A stretch of 64,000 nt of DNA from PCC-6802 sp943367755 (GCA_943367755.1 CALRKB020000004.1:1-64000), one strand, 5' to 3'; positions 44,859 through 53,924 are shown, counted from the stretch's first letter. Notes: a model not told the origin generated them from the sequence alone. Numbers and translations are program-made.

Positions 44859-45785
44859 ATGGCAAAGATGACCCTCGAACAGCTACGGATTTTTCTAGCT
44901 GTAGTAGAACATTTGCACTTTACTCGCGCGGCAGAATCCCTCTACATTACCCAGCCTGCTGTTAGTGCTGCAGTCCAGAGCCTGGAAGAACAATATCGAG
45001 TCAAATTATTCCATCGTATCGGTCGCCATATTGAGATTACTGAGGCAGGGATACTCCTACAAGCAGAGGCTCAAAAAATTCTCGATCAAGTCGCTCTAAC
45101 TGAGAGGGGACTAAGAGAATTAAACGATCTGCAACGGGGAGAATTGAAATTAGGCTCTAGTCTTACCATTGGCAATTATTGGTTGCCCGATAAGCTGAGC
45201 CAATTCCAACGTCAGTATCCTAATATTTCAGTTAACTGCACGCTTGCCAACACAGAAGAAATTTGTACGGGAGCGGCAACGGGTTTGTTCGATCTTGGGT
45301 TGGTAGAAGGAGAGGTAAAACCATCATTGCGTCAGAACCTGGAAGAAGAAGTTATCGGTAGCGATCGCTTGCTGATCGTGGTCGGTCAATCTCACGCGTG
45401 GTTTGAACGCTCTGAAGTATGCCTGAGCGAACTAAGCTCGATCCCTTGGGTAATGCGCGAACCAGGATCGGGGACGCAACAAAGATTTGAGGAAGCTTTA
45501 TACAATTGGGGCATCGATCCCCATCAGTTAAACGTAATTTTAGTGCTAAACAGCGGCGAAATGGTGAAGGCTGTGCTTGAGGGTGGTATAGGGGCGACAG
45601 CAATTTCCGATCTGATGGTCAAAAAAGAATTACAGCTTGGTTCTCTGCGAGCAGTTCCGATCGTCGATAACCGAGATGGTTCTAATGTGAATGCGGAAAT
45701 CGTCCGTCCTTTTCTAAAGTTGAAGCACCGTCAGCGGTTTCAGACCCGAGTGTCTAAAGCCTTTGAACGCATGTTGATTCCCTAA
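44859..45785 (+). CDS. LysR-family transcriptional regulator
   Basis: 308 residues; the ATG three codons in (MTLEQLRIFL) is the more usual start. N-terminal winged HTH (HFTRAAESLYITQPAVSAAVQSLE) and a C-terminal effector-binding domain. It resembles CysB/CbbR-like regulators that read a small-molecule inducer. Between cysK and the TauE operon, so a sulfur role is likely. 188 bp downstream of cysK on the same strand. Confidence 0.9.
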   Translation: MAKMTLEQLRIFLAVVEHLHFTRAAESLYITQPAVSAAVQSLEEQYRVKLFHRIGRHIEITEAGILLQAEAQKILDQVALTERGLRELNDLQRGELKLGSSLTIGNYWLPDKLSQFQRQYPNISVNCTLANTEEICTGAATGLFDLGLVEGEVKPSLRQNLEEEVIGSDRLLIVVGQSHAWFERSEVCLSELSSIPWVMREPGSGTQQRFEEALYNWGIDPHQLNVILVLNSGEMVKAVLEGGIGATAISDLMVKKELQLGSLRAVPIVDNRDGSNVNAEIVRPFLKLKHRQRFQTRVSKAFERMLIP

Positions 45786-45865
45786 CATATTGCGATTTTA
45801 TAGAAATAATTGCGATCGATAGTAGACATTTGCGCTCTGTCTATATTAAACTGGCAACATCAAAG

Positions 45866-45891
45866 TACAGTAACCCCATCGGAATAGTGTA
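45866..45891 (+). promoter_or_regulatory. 26-bp palindrome, site E (TauE operon)
   Basis: TACAGTA-N12-TAGTGTA. Its right half is nearly the same as that of the sbpA site (CATCGGAATAGTGTA against CATAGGAATAGTGTA). It ends eight bases before the ATG of the first gene, so a bound protein would cover the start region. Confidence 0.6.
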
Positions 45892-45898
45892 TTTAATA

Positions 45899-46378
45899 AT
45901 GAAGGTAATTCCCCAAAACAGCGACGAGAATACGCTTTTAGAACAACCATTTAGCGTGCGGGCTATTTCTGCGCGGGCGCTCCAAACTCTAGTAGATAAG
46001 CTAAAGGCTGGCTTTACGCTCAAACAAGCCAGGGGAGGCTGCATGCTTGTAGTGGGGTATTTGCTATCGCCTCTCTGCTGGTGGAACGACCTATTTTTTA
46101 ATCTTCCCGTTGCCTATGGTTTTGGGGTTATCTGTAGTTGGGTTTCCGCAGACTTACTGATTCCTGGCTCAATTGCCGGATACTGGCTTTCCAATATCGC
46201 AGGTATCCTCTTAATGCAAGCAGGAGCAGTTGATGTTATGCAAAAACAAGCAAAAGAGCGCGATCGCAAGAAAGAAATACTAAGCGGTCTATTTACCTCA
46301 ACTGCTTTCACTGTCGTAGTTCTGGTTTTGATCCAGCTCAATATCCTTGATACTCCCAATCTATTGAACGGCGGGTGA
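45899..46378 (+). CDS. Uncharacterised membrane protein paired with a TauE exporter
   Basis: 159 residues from the ATG. A cytoplasmic N-terminal third carries a hydrophilic ALQTLVDKLKAGFTLKQA segment. Three membrane stretches follow (GCMLVVGYLLSPLCWW, PVAYGFGVICSWVSADLLIP, FTSTAFTVVVLVLIQLNIL). Four bases separate its stop from the GTG of the TauE gene. No family name known to me; the pairing suggests a subunit or partner of the exporter. Confidence 0.65.
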   Translation: MKVIPQNSDENTLLEQPFSVRAISARALQTLVDKLKAGFTLKQARGGCMLVVGYLLSPLCWWNDLFFNLPVAYGFGVICSWVSADLLIPGSIAGYWLSNIAGILLMQAGAVDVMQKQAKERDRKKEILSGLFTSTAFTVVVLVLIQLNILDTPNLLNGG

Positions 46379-46382
46379 TATC

Positions 46383-47177
46383 GTGGACTATATATTATTG
46401 ACTGCACTTAGCTTTGCTGTCGGCATTATTGTTGGTTTGACGGGGATTGGCGGTGCTTCCTTAATCACGCCGATGCTAATTTTGATATTTCAGGTTCCAC
46501 CCGCGATCGCCGTTAGTTCTGATGTGGTGGCAGCCACGTTAATGAAGATAATTGGAGGCTACAAGCACTGGCAGCAACAAACTCTCGATTTGCAGGTTGT
46601 CAAATGGCTGGCGTTGGGCAGCGTACCCGGTTCCTTGCTAGGAGTCGCAATCCTACATCTACTCAGACACTTGGGGATTAATCTGGATGATATTCTACTG
46701 CATTTGCTAGGAATAGCGATTTTACTGGTTACCTTATTAGCACTAGCCCAATTACTGCTTTCAATATTTGCTCCTAAATTGAAGCTCCCCGAATCGCCAA
46801 AATTTGATTTAAATACTAGTCTGGGTCGAGTCTCGACCGTAACTGTAGCAGCGATTTTAGGTTGCGTGGTAGGTCTAACCAGCGTATCTTCGGGTTCGAT
46901 GTTCGCGCTCGTGCTAATTACTTTTTTCCGCCTTGACGCGCGCAAACTAGTGGGAACGGATATCGCTCAAGCCGCAATTCTCTTGTTTTTTACCTCACTG
47001 GGGCATCTCAGCCTCGGCACGGTGGATTGGAGTTTAGTCTTACCGATTTGGCTGGGAACGGTACCGGGGGTATTAATAGGCACAAAGCTCTGTAAAATCA
47101 CGCCTCAAAGAGCCTTGCGCTTGATTGTCTATTCCATTTTGATGATGGTGAGTTGGAAGTTAGTCTATCAAGCGTGA
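46383..47177 (+). CDS. TauE/SafE-family sulfite/sulfonate exporter-type permease
   Basis: 264 residues from a GTG, about eight membrane helices. GIIVGLTGIGGASLITPMLI opens the first repeat and ILGCVVGLTSVSSGSMFALVLITFF the second, the pattern of the TauE/SafE fold. Family members move organosulfur compounds or sulfite. The 26-bp site upstream of the preceding gene places it in the sulfur regulon. Confidence 0.85.
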   Translation: MDYILLTALSFAVGIIVGLTGIGGASLITPMLILIFQVPPAIAVSSDVVAATLMKIIGGYKHWQQQTLDLQVVKWLALGSVPGSLLGVAILHLLRHLGINLDDILLHLLGIAILLVTLLALAQLLLSIFAPKLKLPESPKFDLNTSLGRVSTVTVAAILGCVVGLTSVSSGSMFALVLITFFRLDARKLVGTDIAQAAILLFFTSLGHLSLGTVDWSLVLPIWLGTVPGVLIGTKLCKITPQRALRLIVYSILMMVSWKLVYQA

Positions 47178-47272
47178 GCTAAGTACTTACTTGAGTTCGG
47201 GAAATTTAGCACATCACCGGACCTATTTCAAGCTCATCTCTGCTGTACAAATGCGTATAGGGAAATTACTCC

Positions 47273-48553
47273 ATGCTACACGATGCAAGAGGACTGGAAG
47301 TTACGACTGATTCACCAGAAGTTATTGCTGCACTGGATCGCTTCACAGATCTATCGCTTAGTTATGGTAAAGATGCAGAAGCTGTCATTCTTCAAGGTAT
47401 TGCTACCGAGCCAACTAGCACGCTAATGAACGCTCACGCAGCCGCTTATTATCTATCGCAAGAAACGACTGCGAACTGGATGCAAGCCTTGCCATACCTG
47501 GAAGCGGCCAAACAAAATTCGACGTGGGCGAACGAGCGCGAACGACTTTATCTATCAGCGGTTGAGTCATGGGCAAACGGGGAGGTAGAGAATGCGATCG
47601 CTTGTTATGAGGCGATCGCAGATAAATTCCCCCGCGATCTTTTGGCCGTGCAACGAGGACAATATCACTACTTTTATGTTGGTAATAGCGAAGGACTATT
47701 AGGAATTGCCGAGAAATCCCTACTGCATACTCTTGACAGTCGGTATATCCTTGGCATGCTGGCTTTTGGTCTAGAACAATGCGATCGCCTGAAAGAGGCG
47801 GAGGAGATGGGATATATTGCAACTACAGGAAACCGTTACGATCCCTGGGCTCAACATGCTGTAGCTCATGTCATGGAAACTCAGCAAAGAGTCGATGAAG
47901 GTATTGCCTGGATGGAGAGCTTTGCCGATACCTGGGAAAATTGTAATTCGCTTTTGTATACTCACAACTGGTGGCATGTTGCCCTGTATTATCTTGCGCA
48001 AAAGGATATCTCTAAAGTACTGTCTCTCTACGACGATCGAATCTGGGGACGGGCGGATAAAAACTCGGCAAAAGATCAAGTTGGTGCGATCTCATTGCTC
48101 CTACGCTTGGAATTGCAGGGGATAGATACGGGCGATCGCTGGCAACAGCTAGTAAGTTACCTGATAGCTCGGATACACGAACATGCCTTACCTTTCCAGG
48201 ATTTGCATTACGTTTATGCCCTCACCCGTGCTGGCTGTGACGAACTGGCAGTGGAAATGTTGCGGAGCATGCAGGCACATGTCCGTCAAGTCAATCCCTG
48301 TGGGCGCAAACAATGGGATGAAATTGCTATGCCCGCTGCTGAGGCTTTAATTGCTTATGCTAGGGGAGAATGGACGACTACCATCGATAAATTTAGACCA
48401 ATCCTGCCATACTTTCATCTGATTGGTGGCAGTCACACTCAACGCGAACTATTCGAGCAAGTGTATCGGGATGCTTTAGCGCATCAAGATAGGCAGAACA
48501 GGTTGTATGTCATGCGCCCTTGCCACGGCAGGAGTTTATATAGGGCAGGGTAG
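47273..48553 (+). CDS. TPR-like protein of the TTC38 type
   Basis: 426 residues, helical-repeat throughout. The block HNWWHVALYYL near residue 235 and the AQHAVAHVMETQQRVDEGIAWM segment are typical of TTC38-like proteins. Their biochemical function is not established. No signal peptide. No SD visible at the ATG. 95 bp after the TauE gene on the same strand, so it may belong to that transcript or stand alone. Confidence 0.75.
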   Translation: MLHDARGLEVTTDSPEVIAALDRFTDLSLSYGKDAEAVILQGIATEPTSTLMNAHAAAYYLSQETTANWMQALPYLEAAKQNSTWANERERLYLSAVESWANGEVENAIACYEAIADKFPRDLLAVQRGQYHYFYVGNSEGLLGIAEKSLLHTLDSRYILGMLAFGLEQCDRLKEAEEMGYIATTGNRYDPWAQHAVAHVMETQQRVDEGIAWMESFADTWENCNSLLYTHNWWHVALYYLAQKDISKVLSLYDDRIWGRADKNSAKDQVGAISLLLRLELQGIDTGDRWQQLVSYLIARIHEHALPFQDLHYVYALTRAGCDELAVEMLRSMQAHVRQVNPCGRKQWDEIAMPAAEALIAYARGEWTTTIDKFRPILPYFHLIGGSHTQRELFEQVYRDALAHQDRQNRLYVMRPCHGRSLYRAG

Positions 48554-48582
48554 ACTTCTGTCTTTAGGGATCAATAATCCTT

Positions 48583-48888
48583 TTAACTCGCCTTTGCGCG
48601 ATCGCCATACCCATGTGATAGATGCCCTCTATTGTCTTTATGCTGTCGATTGCCTGTGATTGCTATAGGACCGAGGCGATTGTAGCGACGTGCAAGTTTG
48701 CGTATCCAATCCGTAGAAACTTCCATTGTTTCAGCAACTTGCTCGGCAGTCATTGGTATATCCGATCTGCTTAGCATGTGAATGATGTGCCAGTAATTCT
48801 TCTTTTTAGAGTCCTGACAGTCTTGATAGCGCTGCTTTAGTTGTGAGCTATCGAGATGAGGAGCGATCTGTATGCGGGGGCGGGACAT
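48583..48888 (-). CDS. HTH protein, probable IS630-type transposase N-terminal remnant
   Basis: 101 residues. The MSRPRIQIAPHL opening and a winged-HTH stretch (TAEQVAETMEVSTDWIRKLARRYNRLGP) match the first ORF of IS630-type transposases. It ends soon after with no downstream DDE domain. The sequence after the stop shows no catalytic region, so I read it as a truncated element. It could alternatively be a domesticated small HTH protein. Confidence 0.6.
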   Translation of the reverse strand: MSRPRIQIAPHLDSSQLKQRYQDCQDSKKKNYWHIIHMLSRSDIPMTAEQVAETMEVSTDWIRKLARRYNRLGPIAITGNRQHKDNRGHLSHGYGDRAKAS

Positions 48889-48918
48889 AGGATTTATCTC
48901 GGCAAAGTTTATTGAAAT

Positions 48919-49461
48919 CTATTGGAAAGTTTTGGTAACTCTTCTGTTACGGAGTTCTGGAACTAAACTCGCTCTGATTTCATTAATGCATAGTTGCTGC
49001 TCTTTGACGATGCGCGTTAGTTCGGCAATCTGCTGCTCTTGTAGCAAATCCATTTTTTCATGAAGCCATTCGATATCTTGTCCAGACTTGAGATTCACCT
49101 GATGATCGTATTCGGCATCCTTGCGATCGACATCCGATTGACGATTCTGGCTCATTAAAACAATTGGTGCGGTATATGCCGAGGCGAATGAAAATACCAG
49201 ATTTAACAAGATGAAGGGAGATTCGTCCCAATGGGGAAATCCAGGTAATAAGTTCATTCCGATCCATATCGACAGAATCGAAGATTGAACGATGAGGAAT
49301 GACCAGGAGCCTACTTTTGCAGCTAGCAGGTCAGCAAGTCTCTGACCTAAAGTCATCTTGCCAACCTCAAATTTTTTATATCCCGATGCGCGTTTTCTGG
49401 GGTGCATTGGGACATCATGCCCGTGTGCAATAAAATCTGTAATCGTTCTAATTGAGAACAT
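48919..49461 (-). CDS. DUF1003 membrane protein
   Basis: 180 residues from the ATG immediately after GAGGAGAG. DUF1003 pattern: LADLLAAKVGSWSFLIVQSSILSIWIGMN, then PFILLNLVFSFASAYTAPIVLMSQNRQ and the RKDAEYDHQVNLKS segment. A C-terminal coiled-coil follows (IEWLHEKMDLLQEQQIAELTRIV). Two TM helices. Function unknown. Divergent from the secreted WDC(N/D)G paralogue. Confidence 0.85.
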   Translation of the reverse strand: MFSIRTITDFIAHGHDVPMHPRKRASGYKKFEVGKMTLGQRLADLLAAKVGSWSFLIVQSSILSIWIGMNLLPGFPHWDESPFILLNLVFSFASAYTAPIVLMSQNRQSDVDRKDAEYDHQVNLKSGQDIEWLHEKMDLLQEQQIAELTRIVKEQQLCINEIRASLVPELRNRRVTKTFQ

Positions 49462-49542
49462 TTTTCTCTCCTCTGTCAATAAACGTTTTTTCGGTTCACA
49501 TGGCTAATCTCGATAAATTTAATCTAGGAGACTTCTCCGATA

Positions 49543-49587
49543 AAAGCAAATATTCTTGTTTCTTAATACGATAAATTGAAGTTATTA
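49543..49587 (-). promoter_or_regulatory. Shared promoter element, copy 2 (DUF1003 gene)
   Basis: Matches the APC-upstream copy at about 31 of 45 positions. Contains GCAAATATTCTT and GATAAATTGAAGTTAT, and lies 80 bp upstream of the DUF1003 start. Confidence 0.4.
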
Positions 49588-49670
49588 ATACTAATTCCCT
49601 GGCGTAAATGATAGCTATAGAAAGAATGACAGAGACACATTCTCACTTCTTTAAGACCATTTTTAGACTA

Positions 49671-49714
49671 TTGATAAATTAAAGTTATCGTTAAACGAAC
49701 AAATAATATTTGTA
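49671..49714 (+). promoter_or_regulatory. Shared promoter element, copy 3 (secreted protein gene)
   Basis: Inverted relative to copy 2: its complement reads CAAATATT-ATTTGTT-CGTTTAACGATAA. It therefore faces the divergent gene at 49776 in the same way copy 2 faces DUF1003. Confidence 0.38.
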
Positions 49715-49775
49715 TCTATTGATGGCATGACTTAAGGTGAGAACAAATCGACTTTGACGGATCATAAGGAAAGTT

Positions 49776-50399
49776 ATGAAATTATTCAAATTTGCTTTAA
49801 TTGCTTTAGTTCTCTTAGTTAACTTGATAATTACTAAACCTGCCTTGGCAAATAAGGATTTCACCAAAGGGTCTGACTATGCTGAGGTGACTCAAGCTAT
49901 CGATCAGATTCTGCAAGTGAAGGATGCACCCGATCGAGCAGGATATTCTCCTGAGCAATTCCAACAACGATTGGCAGAATTGCAGTCTCAGAAGACGATT
50001 ATGGAAACAGCTAAGAAGCGGGCGCAGTGCCACAACGAATTAACAGGAACGTTGGCGGTTTACGCTAATCTGCCGAAAAAATCTCCTACACAGCTGTACT
50101 TCCTGGGTGCTGGTCAGGAAACTGATGATGACTGGGATTGTGATGGTATGTTTCTACCTGCGGGCACAACTGTTGTTCTCAGTCCTAATGCTGAAGCCCA
50201 AAAGTTAGACGAAGCGATCGCGGTCAAATTTGTGGATGGAACTCAGTCTACTGCTAGAATCAATCCTGCAACAAATGCGATTGAATTAAACGTTGCACCA
50301 GCCCATGTGTTCAAAGTAGGTGACCCCAATTGGTCGATCCCCACCTTAACCCAAGCAGATATCGATGCTACAACTCCTAGCCAGGAGATCCTGGACTAA
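49776..50399 (+). CDS. Secreted WDC(N/D)G-motif protein, paralogue 2
   Basis: 207 residues with a signal peptide (KFALIALVLLVNLIITKPALA, about residues 5-25). Two cysteines are conserved with the protein at 35982: AQCHNELTG and DWDCDGMFLP, around YFLGAGQETDDD. The C-terminus is similar too (NWSIPTLTQADIDATTP). N-terminal third is helical and unlike paralogue 1. A TerC-family gene follows 32 bp later on the same strand. The acidic DDDWDCDG stretch could bind a metal, but this is inference. Confidence 0.7.
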   Translation: MKLFKFALIALVLLVNLIITKPALANKDFTKGSDYAEVTQAIDQILQVKDAPDRAGYSPEQFQQRLAELQSQKTIMETAKKRAQCHNELTGTLAVYANLPKKSPTQLYFLGAGQETDDDWDCDGMFLPAGTTVVLSPNAEAQKLDEAIAVKFVDGTQSTARINPATNAIELNVAPAHVFKVGDPNWSIPTLTQADIDATTPSQEILD

Positions 50400-50431
50400 T
50401 CTGTAGCGCCATGTAATCGGAGGAATGGGTC

Positions 50432-51178
50432 ATGTTGGAACAAGCTGTTGGTTATCTAGGGAATGGATTTTCTTTAAATATCGTGATGATGTTGTTCGCG
50501 CTGATTATTCTAGAAACAGTGCTGTCTGCTGACAATGCGGTCGCTTTGGCTGCCCTGGTTCAGAATATGGAAGACCCAGCGCAACAGCGTCGGGCTTTGA
50601 ATTGGGGTCTCGTTTGTGCTTTCGTTCTGCGGGCAGTGTTGCTCTTGACAACAACCTGGGTTATTCAATTTTGGCAGTTCGAGCTAGCCGGTGCTCTGTA
50701 CTTGCTCTGGTTAGCGATAAGGTACTTCTGGGAACGCCTTGCAGCCAACCAACCTGACTCCAAGAACTGGCAAAATGAGAGACAGCCCCCCGATTCGTTA
50801 TGGCAGATCATTCCATTAATCGCTCTAACAGACCTTGCCTTCTCCCTGGATAGTATCACCACAGCCGTCGCACTTTCCAATAACCTGTGGCTCATTTTAG
50901 CAGGTGGGATCGTTGGTATAATCGCACTACGGTTTCTGGCGGGTTTGTTTGTGCAGTGGCTAGCGAGGTTCACTTACCTGCAAGACGCTGCGTACCTAAC
51001 TGTGATGGCAGTTGGATTGCGCCTGCTGGGTAAAGCACTAATGCCGCCAGATTATTTAATGCCAGAGTGGATGATGATGGCAATGATTACAGTGCTGTTT
51101 AGCTGGGGCTTTTCCAAGCGGATTACACCAGAAATACAATCAGATATGGCAGTCACTAGAGAAATATACCGTAACTGA
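50432..51178 (+). CDS. TerC-family integral membrane protein
   Basis: 248 residues, seven membrane helices. The two conserved acidic motifs are present: ILETVLSADNAVALAALV and LTDLAFSLDSITTAVALS. TerC/Alx proteins are linked to tellurite resistance and manganese export. Preceded by GGAGGAATGGGTC. It pairs with the secreted paralogue as the CadD genes do with the other, again a LysE-superfamily member. Confidence 0.87.
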   Translation: MLEQAVGYLGNGFSLNIVMMLFALIILETVLSADNAVALAALVQNMEDPAQQRRALNWGLVCAFVLRAVLLLTTTWVIQFWQFELAGALYLLWLAIRYFWERLAANQPDSKNWQNERQPPDSLWQIIPLIALTDLAFSLDSITTAVALSNNLWLILAGGIVGIIALRFLAGLFVQWLARFTYLQDAAYLTVMAVGLRLLGKALMPPDYLMPEWMMMAMITVLFSWGFSKRITPEIQSDMAVTREIYRN

Positions 51179-51180
51179 AA

Positions 51181-51993
51181 TCAATGGATTGTCATGTATC
51201 CTGCCTGTAAAGCTGCATCGTACATCGTCGCGATCGCATCATAATCGTAAGCGTCTACAACTGTATAGCTGCGTATGCAAGCCTCCTGCATGGCGGCTTG
51301 CAGTTCTGTATCTGGGTCGAGTAATGCCTGTCTCAGCAGTTCGAGCAAATCCGCACCGAGCCGCCGCGAGGCAACTACAGGTGGCATGGGGGAAGGGCCA
51401 ATAGATGTAATTACGCGCAAATACTCATTCAATTCCGGGCGATCGCGCAGTGCCTGTTCTAAGACCGTGCTGTCGATCGCCGCACAATCAACCAATCCAT
51501 TCGCAACGGCTTGGATAGAAGCTTGATGCGAACCTGACTGGCTAACCGTCTGAAAAAATCCTTTGGTATATTCCTGTTGAATCAAGCGATCGCGCAGTAA
51601 GTTATAGCCGCTATGGGAGCCGCGATCGTTGTAACAAAATTTTCTGCCAAGCAGATCGTCAAAGTTTTGCAGATTACTGGCCGCATTCACAATGATGTCT
51701 GCAAAGTAAATTGGACGATTTTGATAGCGACCGCCTGCCATCACTGGTGCTACTAACACCTCTAGTTGCGCAGCCACAATTCTCTGGTACCGTGCAAATG
51801 GTAACCCGCAGATAAAAGCGATATCCAAGCGATCGCTCCGCAGAGCGGGATCGTCGAGCGGATCGAATTGACTCTGTACGATCTCTGTCTCTACCTGTAT
51901 TTTGCGAGATAAATAAGCTCCCACGGCTTTGTAATACCAAAACAGATTGGGAGCTAGATAAGAAACTATCCTCAATTGAACGGGTTTCGTCAC
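51181..51993 (-). CDS. PhnD-like periplasmic-binding-protein fold (phosphate/phosphonate type)
   Basis: 270 residues. Starts LRIVSYLAPNLFWYYKAVGAYL with no signal peptide, then DIAFICGLPFARYQR, LLGRKFCYNDRGSHSGYNLLR and VDCAAIDSTVLE, the PhnD/phosphonate-binding pattern. Without a leader it may be cytoplasmic, or the sensor part of a system. No transporter genes are adjacent. Confidence 0.75.
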   Translation of the reverse strand: MTKPVQLRIVSYLAPNLFWYYKAVGAYLSRKIQVETEIVQSQFDPLDDPALRSDRLDIAFICGLPFARYQRIVAAQLEVLVAPVMAGGRYQNRPIYFADIIVNAASNLQNFDDLLGRKFCYNDRGSHSGYNLLRDRLIQQEYTKGFFQTVSQSGSHQASIQAVANGLVDCAAIDSTVLEQALRDRPELNEYLRVITSIGPSPMPPVVASRRLGADLLELLRQALLDPDTELQAAMQEACIRSYTVVDAYDYDAIATMYDAALQAGYMTIH

Positions 51994-52024
51994 TAATAAA
52001 CAATTAGCTAAACATTATACTTCC

Positions 52025-52234
52025 CTAGTCGCTCGATCCTTCCCAGGATGGTGCAAAGGCTGACAGAGCTAACGGACAAGTGCGCCAGTGACTCCTAACT
52101 GGAACTCCAAGTCGATGACAATGACCACCACTCCGCCCTTGAAACTTGTAAAACTGGCAGCAACCACATACGCTCGATCTCTGCTGAGGTTGTCGAACTA
52201 TTTGTTGTTCAGAGTCAAGTGTAAGTGGTGTCAT
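52025..52234 (-). CDS. Small Cys-rich protein conserved in cyanobacteria
   Basis: 69 residues. VCGCCQFYKFQGRSGGHCHRLGVPVRSHWRTCPLAL has six cysteines and two histidines in a compact block, suggesting metal binding. The pattern recurs in many cyanobacteria as a conserved hypothetical of unknown role. Transcribed with the PhnD-like gene or alone. Confidence 0.65.
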   Translation of the reverse strand: MTPLTLDSEQQIVRQPQQRSSVCGCCQFYKFQGRSGGHCHRLGVPVRSHWRTCPLALSAFAPSWEGSSD

Positions 52235-52447
52235 TTTTCAAGAAAGTCTCCATAGTCAAATTCTGTTATGAGGAAAGAACCCCCGTTTAGGTTCTGGTAA
52301 TCTCTTAATCAAGGAGAGGGTCTGGGCACGAGGGTTTCATATACTTCTACGTAACAAAGTTAACGAGATATAAAAGATTATCCTATAACTTCAAGGAATT
52401 GGAAGTATAAAGTATGACATCGAGATCGAGAAATTGTAGATGAATTT

Positions 52448-52711
52448 ATTGAATTTGAAATAGTAATTCCTGGGCGATCGCCGCAGCTTGTTGTCGAATC
52501 TCTGGTACGGCAGTTGTCTCCCATAAATATCCTTTCTGGGGAGAGCCAAGTGTAAATAAAAACTGAGAAGCTTTGCCTTCAGTATCGATAAGCGCACCAT
52601 TGGCAGCAATATCCAATCCCAGTACTAGAGGATCGGGACGAACCAAACCAGATAACAGCAAGTTGACGATTAAAGGATCTTGAAATTTCCGATAATCGCA
52701 TTCTGGGCCAG
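52448..52711 (-). pseudogene. Truncated copy of an FAD/NAD(P)-binding protein gene (C-terminal fragment)
   Basis: 264 bp nearly identical to 61937-62200, the 3' end of the full gene at 61935. It encodes ECDYRKFQDPLIVNLLLSG and the remaining C-terminal region, with no FAD-binding domain. Similarity stops abruptly at TCTGGGCCAG in both copies. Few substitutions imply a recent event. A short unrelated N-terminal reading frame leads into it, but a functional protein is unlikely. The 210 bp to its left hold nothing I can support. Confidence 0.8.
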
Positions 52712-52896
52712 GGCAAACACGTAAAAAATTGAGTGCTTGTTCAGCAAGAGTTTCAGACTGCATAAGCAAGAATGCTTAATGGCTGAACTGCCCGACCTCC
52801 AAGGATAGAAAATCTTCATGTGTTTGCCCTGGCTGCGTACCTTATAAAACCGCAGGAACGCGCTAGGAGTGAGATAATAGTCTTATTCTGTATTTG

Positions 52897-53895
52897 TTAG
52901 AGAACTGCTACAGGGGCAGAGATAGAGCGCGCACCATTGAGGGCAGCCACCTCAACATCGGGTAAGTCTTTAAACAAGACAGTGCTGAGATAGCGTTCGC
53001 CAAAGCTAGGTTGGATCGCTACAATCAGTTTCCCCGCATTTTCTGGGCGTTTGCCCACCTCCACTGCTGCGGCGAGTGCTGCACCAGAGGAAATGCCAGA
53101 CAGCAACCCTTCTTCCCGTGCCAGACGGCGGGCAAAATCAACGGCAGTCTCGCTACTGATTTGAATCACTTCATCGACCAGCTCTAGCTTCAGGACTTCG
53201 GGGATAAAGCCTGCACCAATCCCCTGAATCTTATGCGGCCCCGGCGTGCCGCCGGAGAGAACATGGCTCTCAACCGGTTCGACAGCGATCGCCTTAAATT
53301 CTGGCTTCCTCTGTTTGATTACCTCTGCTATGCCAGTGATGGTGCCTCCGGTGCCCACACCAGCAATTAAGATATCAATCCTGCCATCGGTATCTTCCCA
53401 CAACTCTTCTGCCGTCGTCTCGCGATGGATCTTGGGGTTGGCAGGATTTACGAATTGTTGTGGCATGAAAGCATCTGGAAGTAAGGTAACGATTTCTTCT
53501 GCCCGACGAATAGCTCCTTTCATCCCCTCACTGCCTGGTGTTAGCTCCAACTGTGCGCCGTAAGCTTTGAGCATCGCCCGCCGCTCCAGACTCATTGTTT
53601 CTGGCATGGTCAAGATTAAGTGATAGCCCTTAGCCGCTGCTACCATCGCCAGGGCAATACCTGTATTGCCAGAGGTCGGTTCCACCAGAATCGTTTTCCC
53701 TGGCTCGATCAGTCCTGCCTCTTCCGCTGCCCGAACCATACTGACACCGATGCGGTCTTTCACCGAAGCTGCTGGGTTTGCCCCTTCCAACTTCAGGACG
53801 ATCTCAGCCCTACAGCCTTCAGCCTGTGGGATGCGATTTAACCGCACTAGAGGTGTTTTTCCAATCAACTCTGTCACATCGTTGGCGACTCGCAT
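52897..53895 (-). CDS. cysK: Cysteine synthase A, copy 2
   Basis: 332 residues from the ATG following GTAAGGAGAAAAGCT, which decides the start over the longer frame. Lys46 in ASVKDRIG, SGNTG, GVGTGGTITG and ISSGAA are intact, and much of the protein is identical to copy 1. The C-terminal ~20 residues differ. Preceded by a very strong hairpin in its 5' leader. Two CysK proteins in one regulon may separate biosynthetic and regulatory roles. Confidence 0.94.
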   Translation of the reverse strand: MRVANDVTELIGKTPLVRLNRIPQAEGCRAEIVLKLEGANPAASVKDRIGVSMVRAAEEAGLIEPGKTILVEPTSGNTGIALAMVAAAKGYHLILTMPETMSLERRAMLKAYGAQLELTPGSEGMKGAIRRAEEIVTLLPDAFMPQQFVNPANPKIHRETTAEELWEDTDGRIDILIAGVGTGGTITGIAEVIKQRKPEFKAIAVEPVESHVLSGGTPGPHKIQGIGAGFIPEVLKLELVDEVIQISSETAVDFARRLAREEGLLSGISSGAALAAAVEVGKRPENAGKLIVAIQPSFGERYLSTVLFKDLPDVEVAALNGARSISAPVAVL

Positions 53896-53924
53896 AGCTT
53901 TTCTCCTTACCCAATAGGTACTCC

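Noticed and set aside
44611..44865. Minus-strand reading frame between cysK and the LysR gene
   Set aside because: It overlaps the cysK 3' end and lacks protein-like features.
49567..49595. TACGATAAAT near 49567 as another 26-bp sulfur operator
   Set aside because: The right arm TANNGTA is missing at the required spacing; it belongs to the other shared promoter element.
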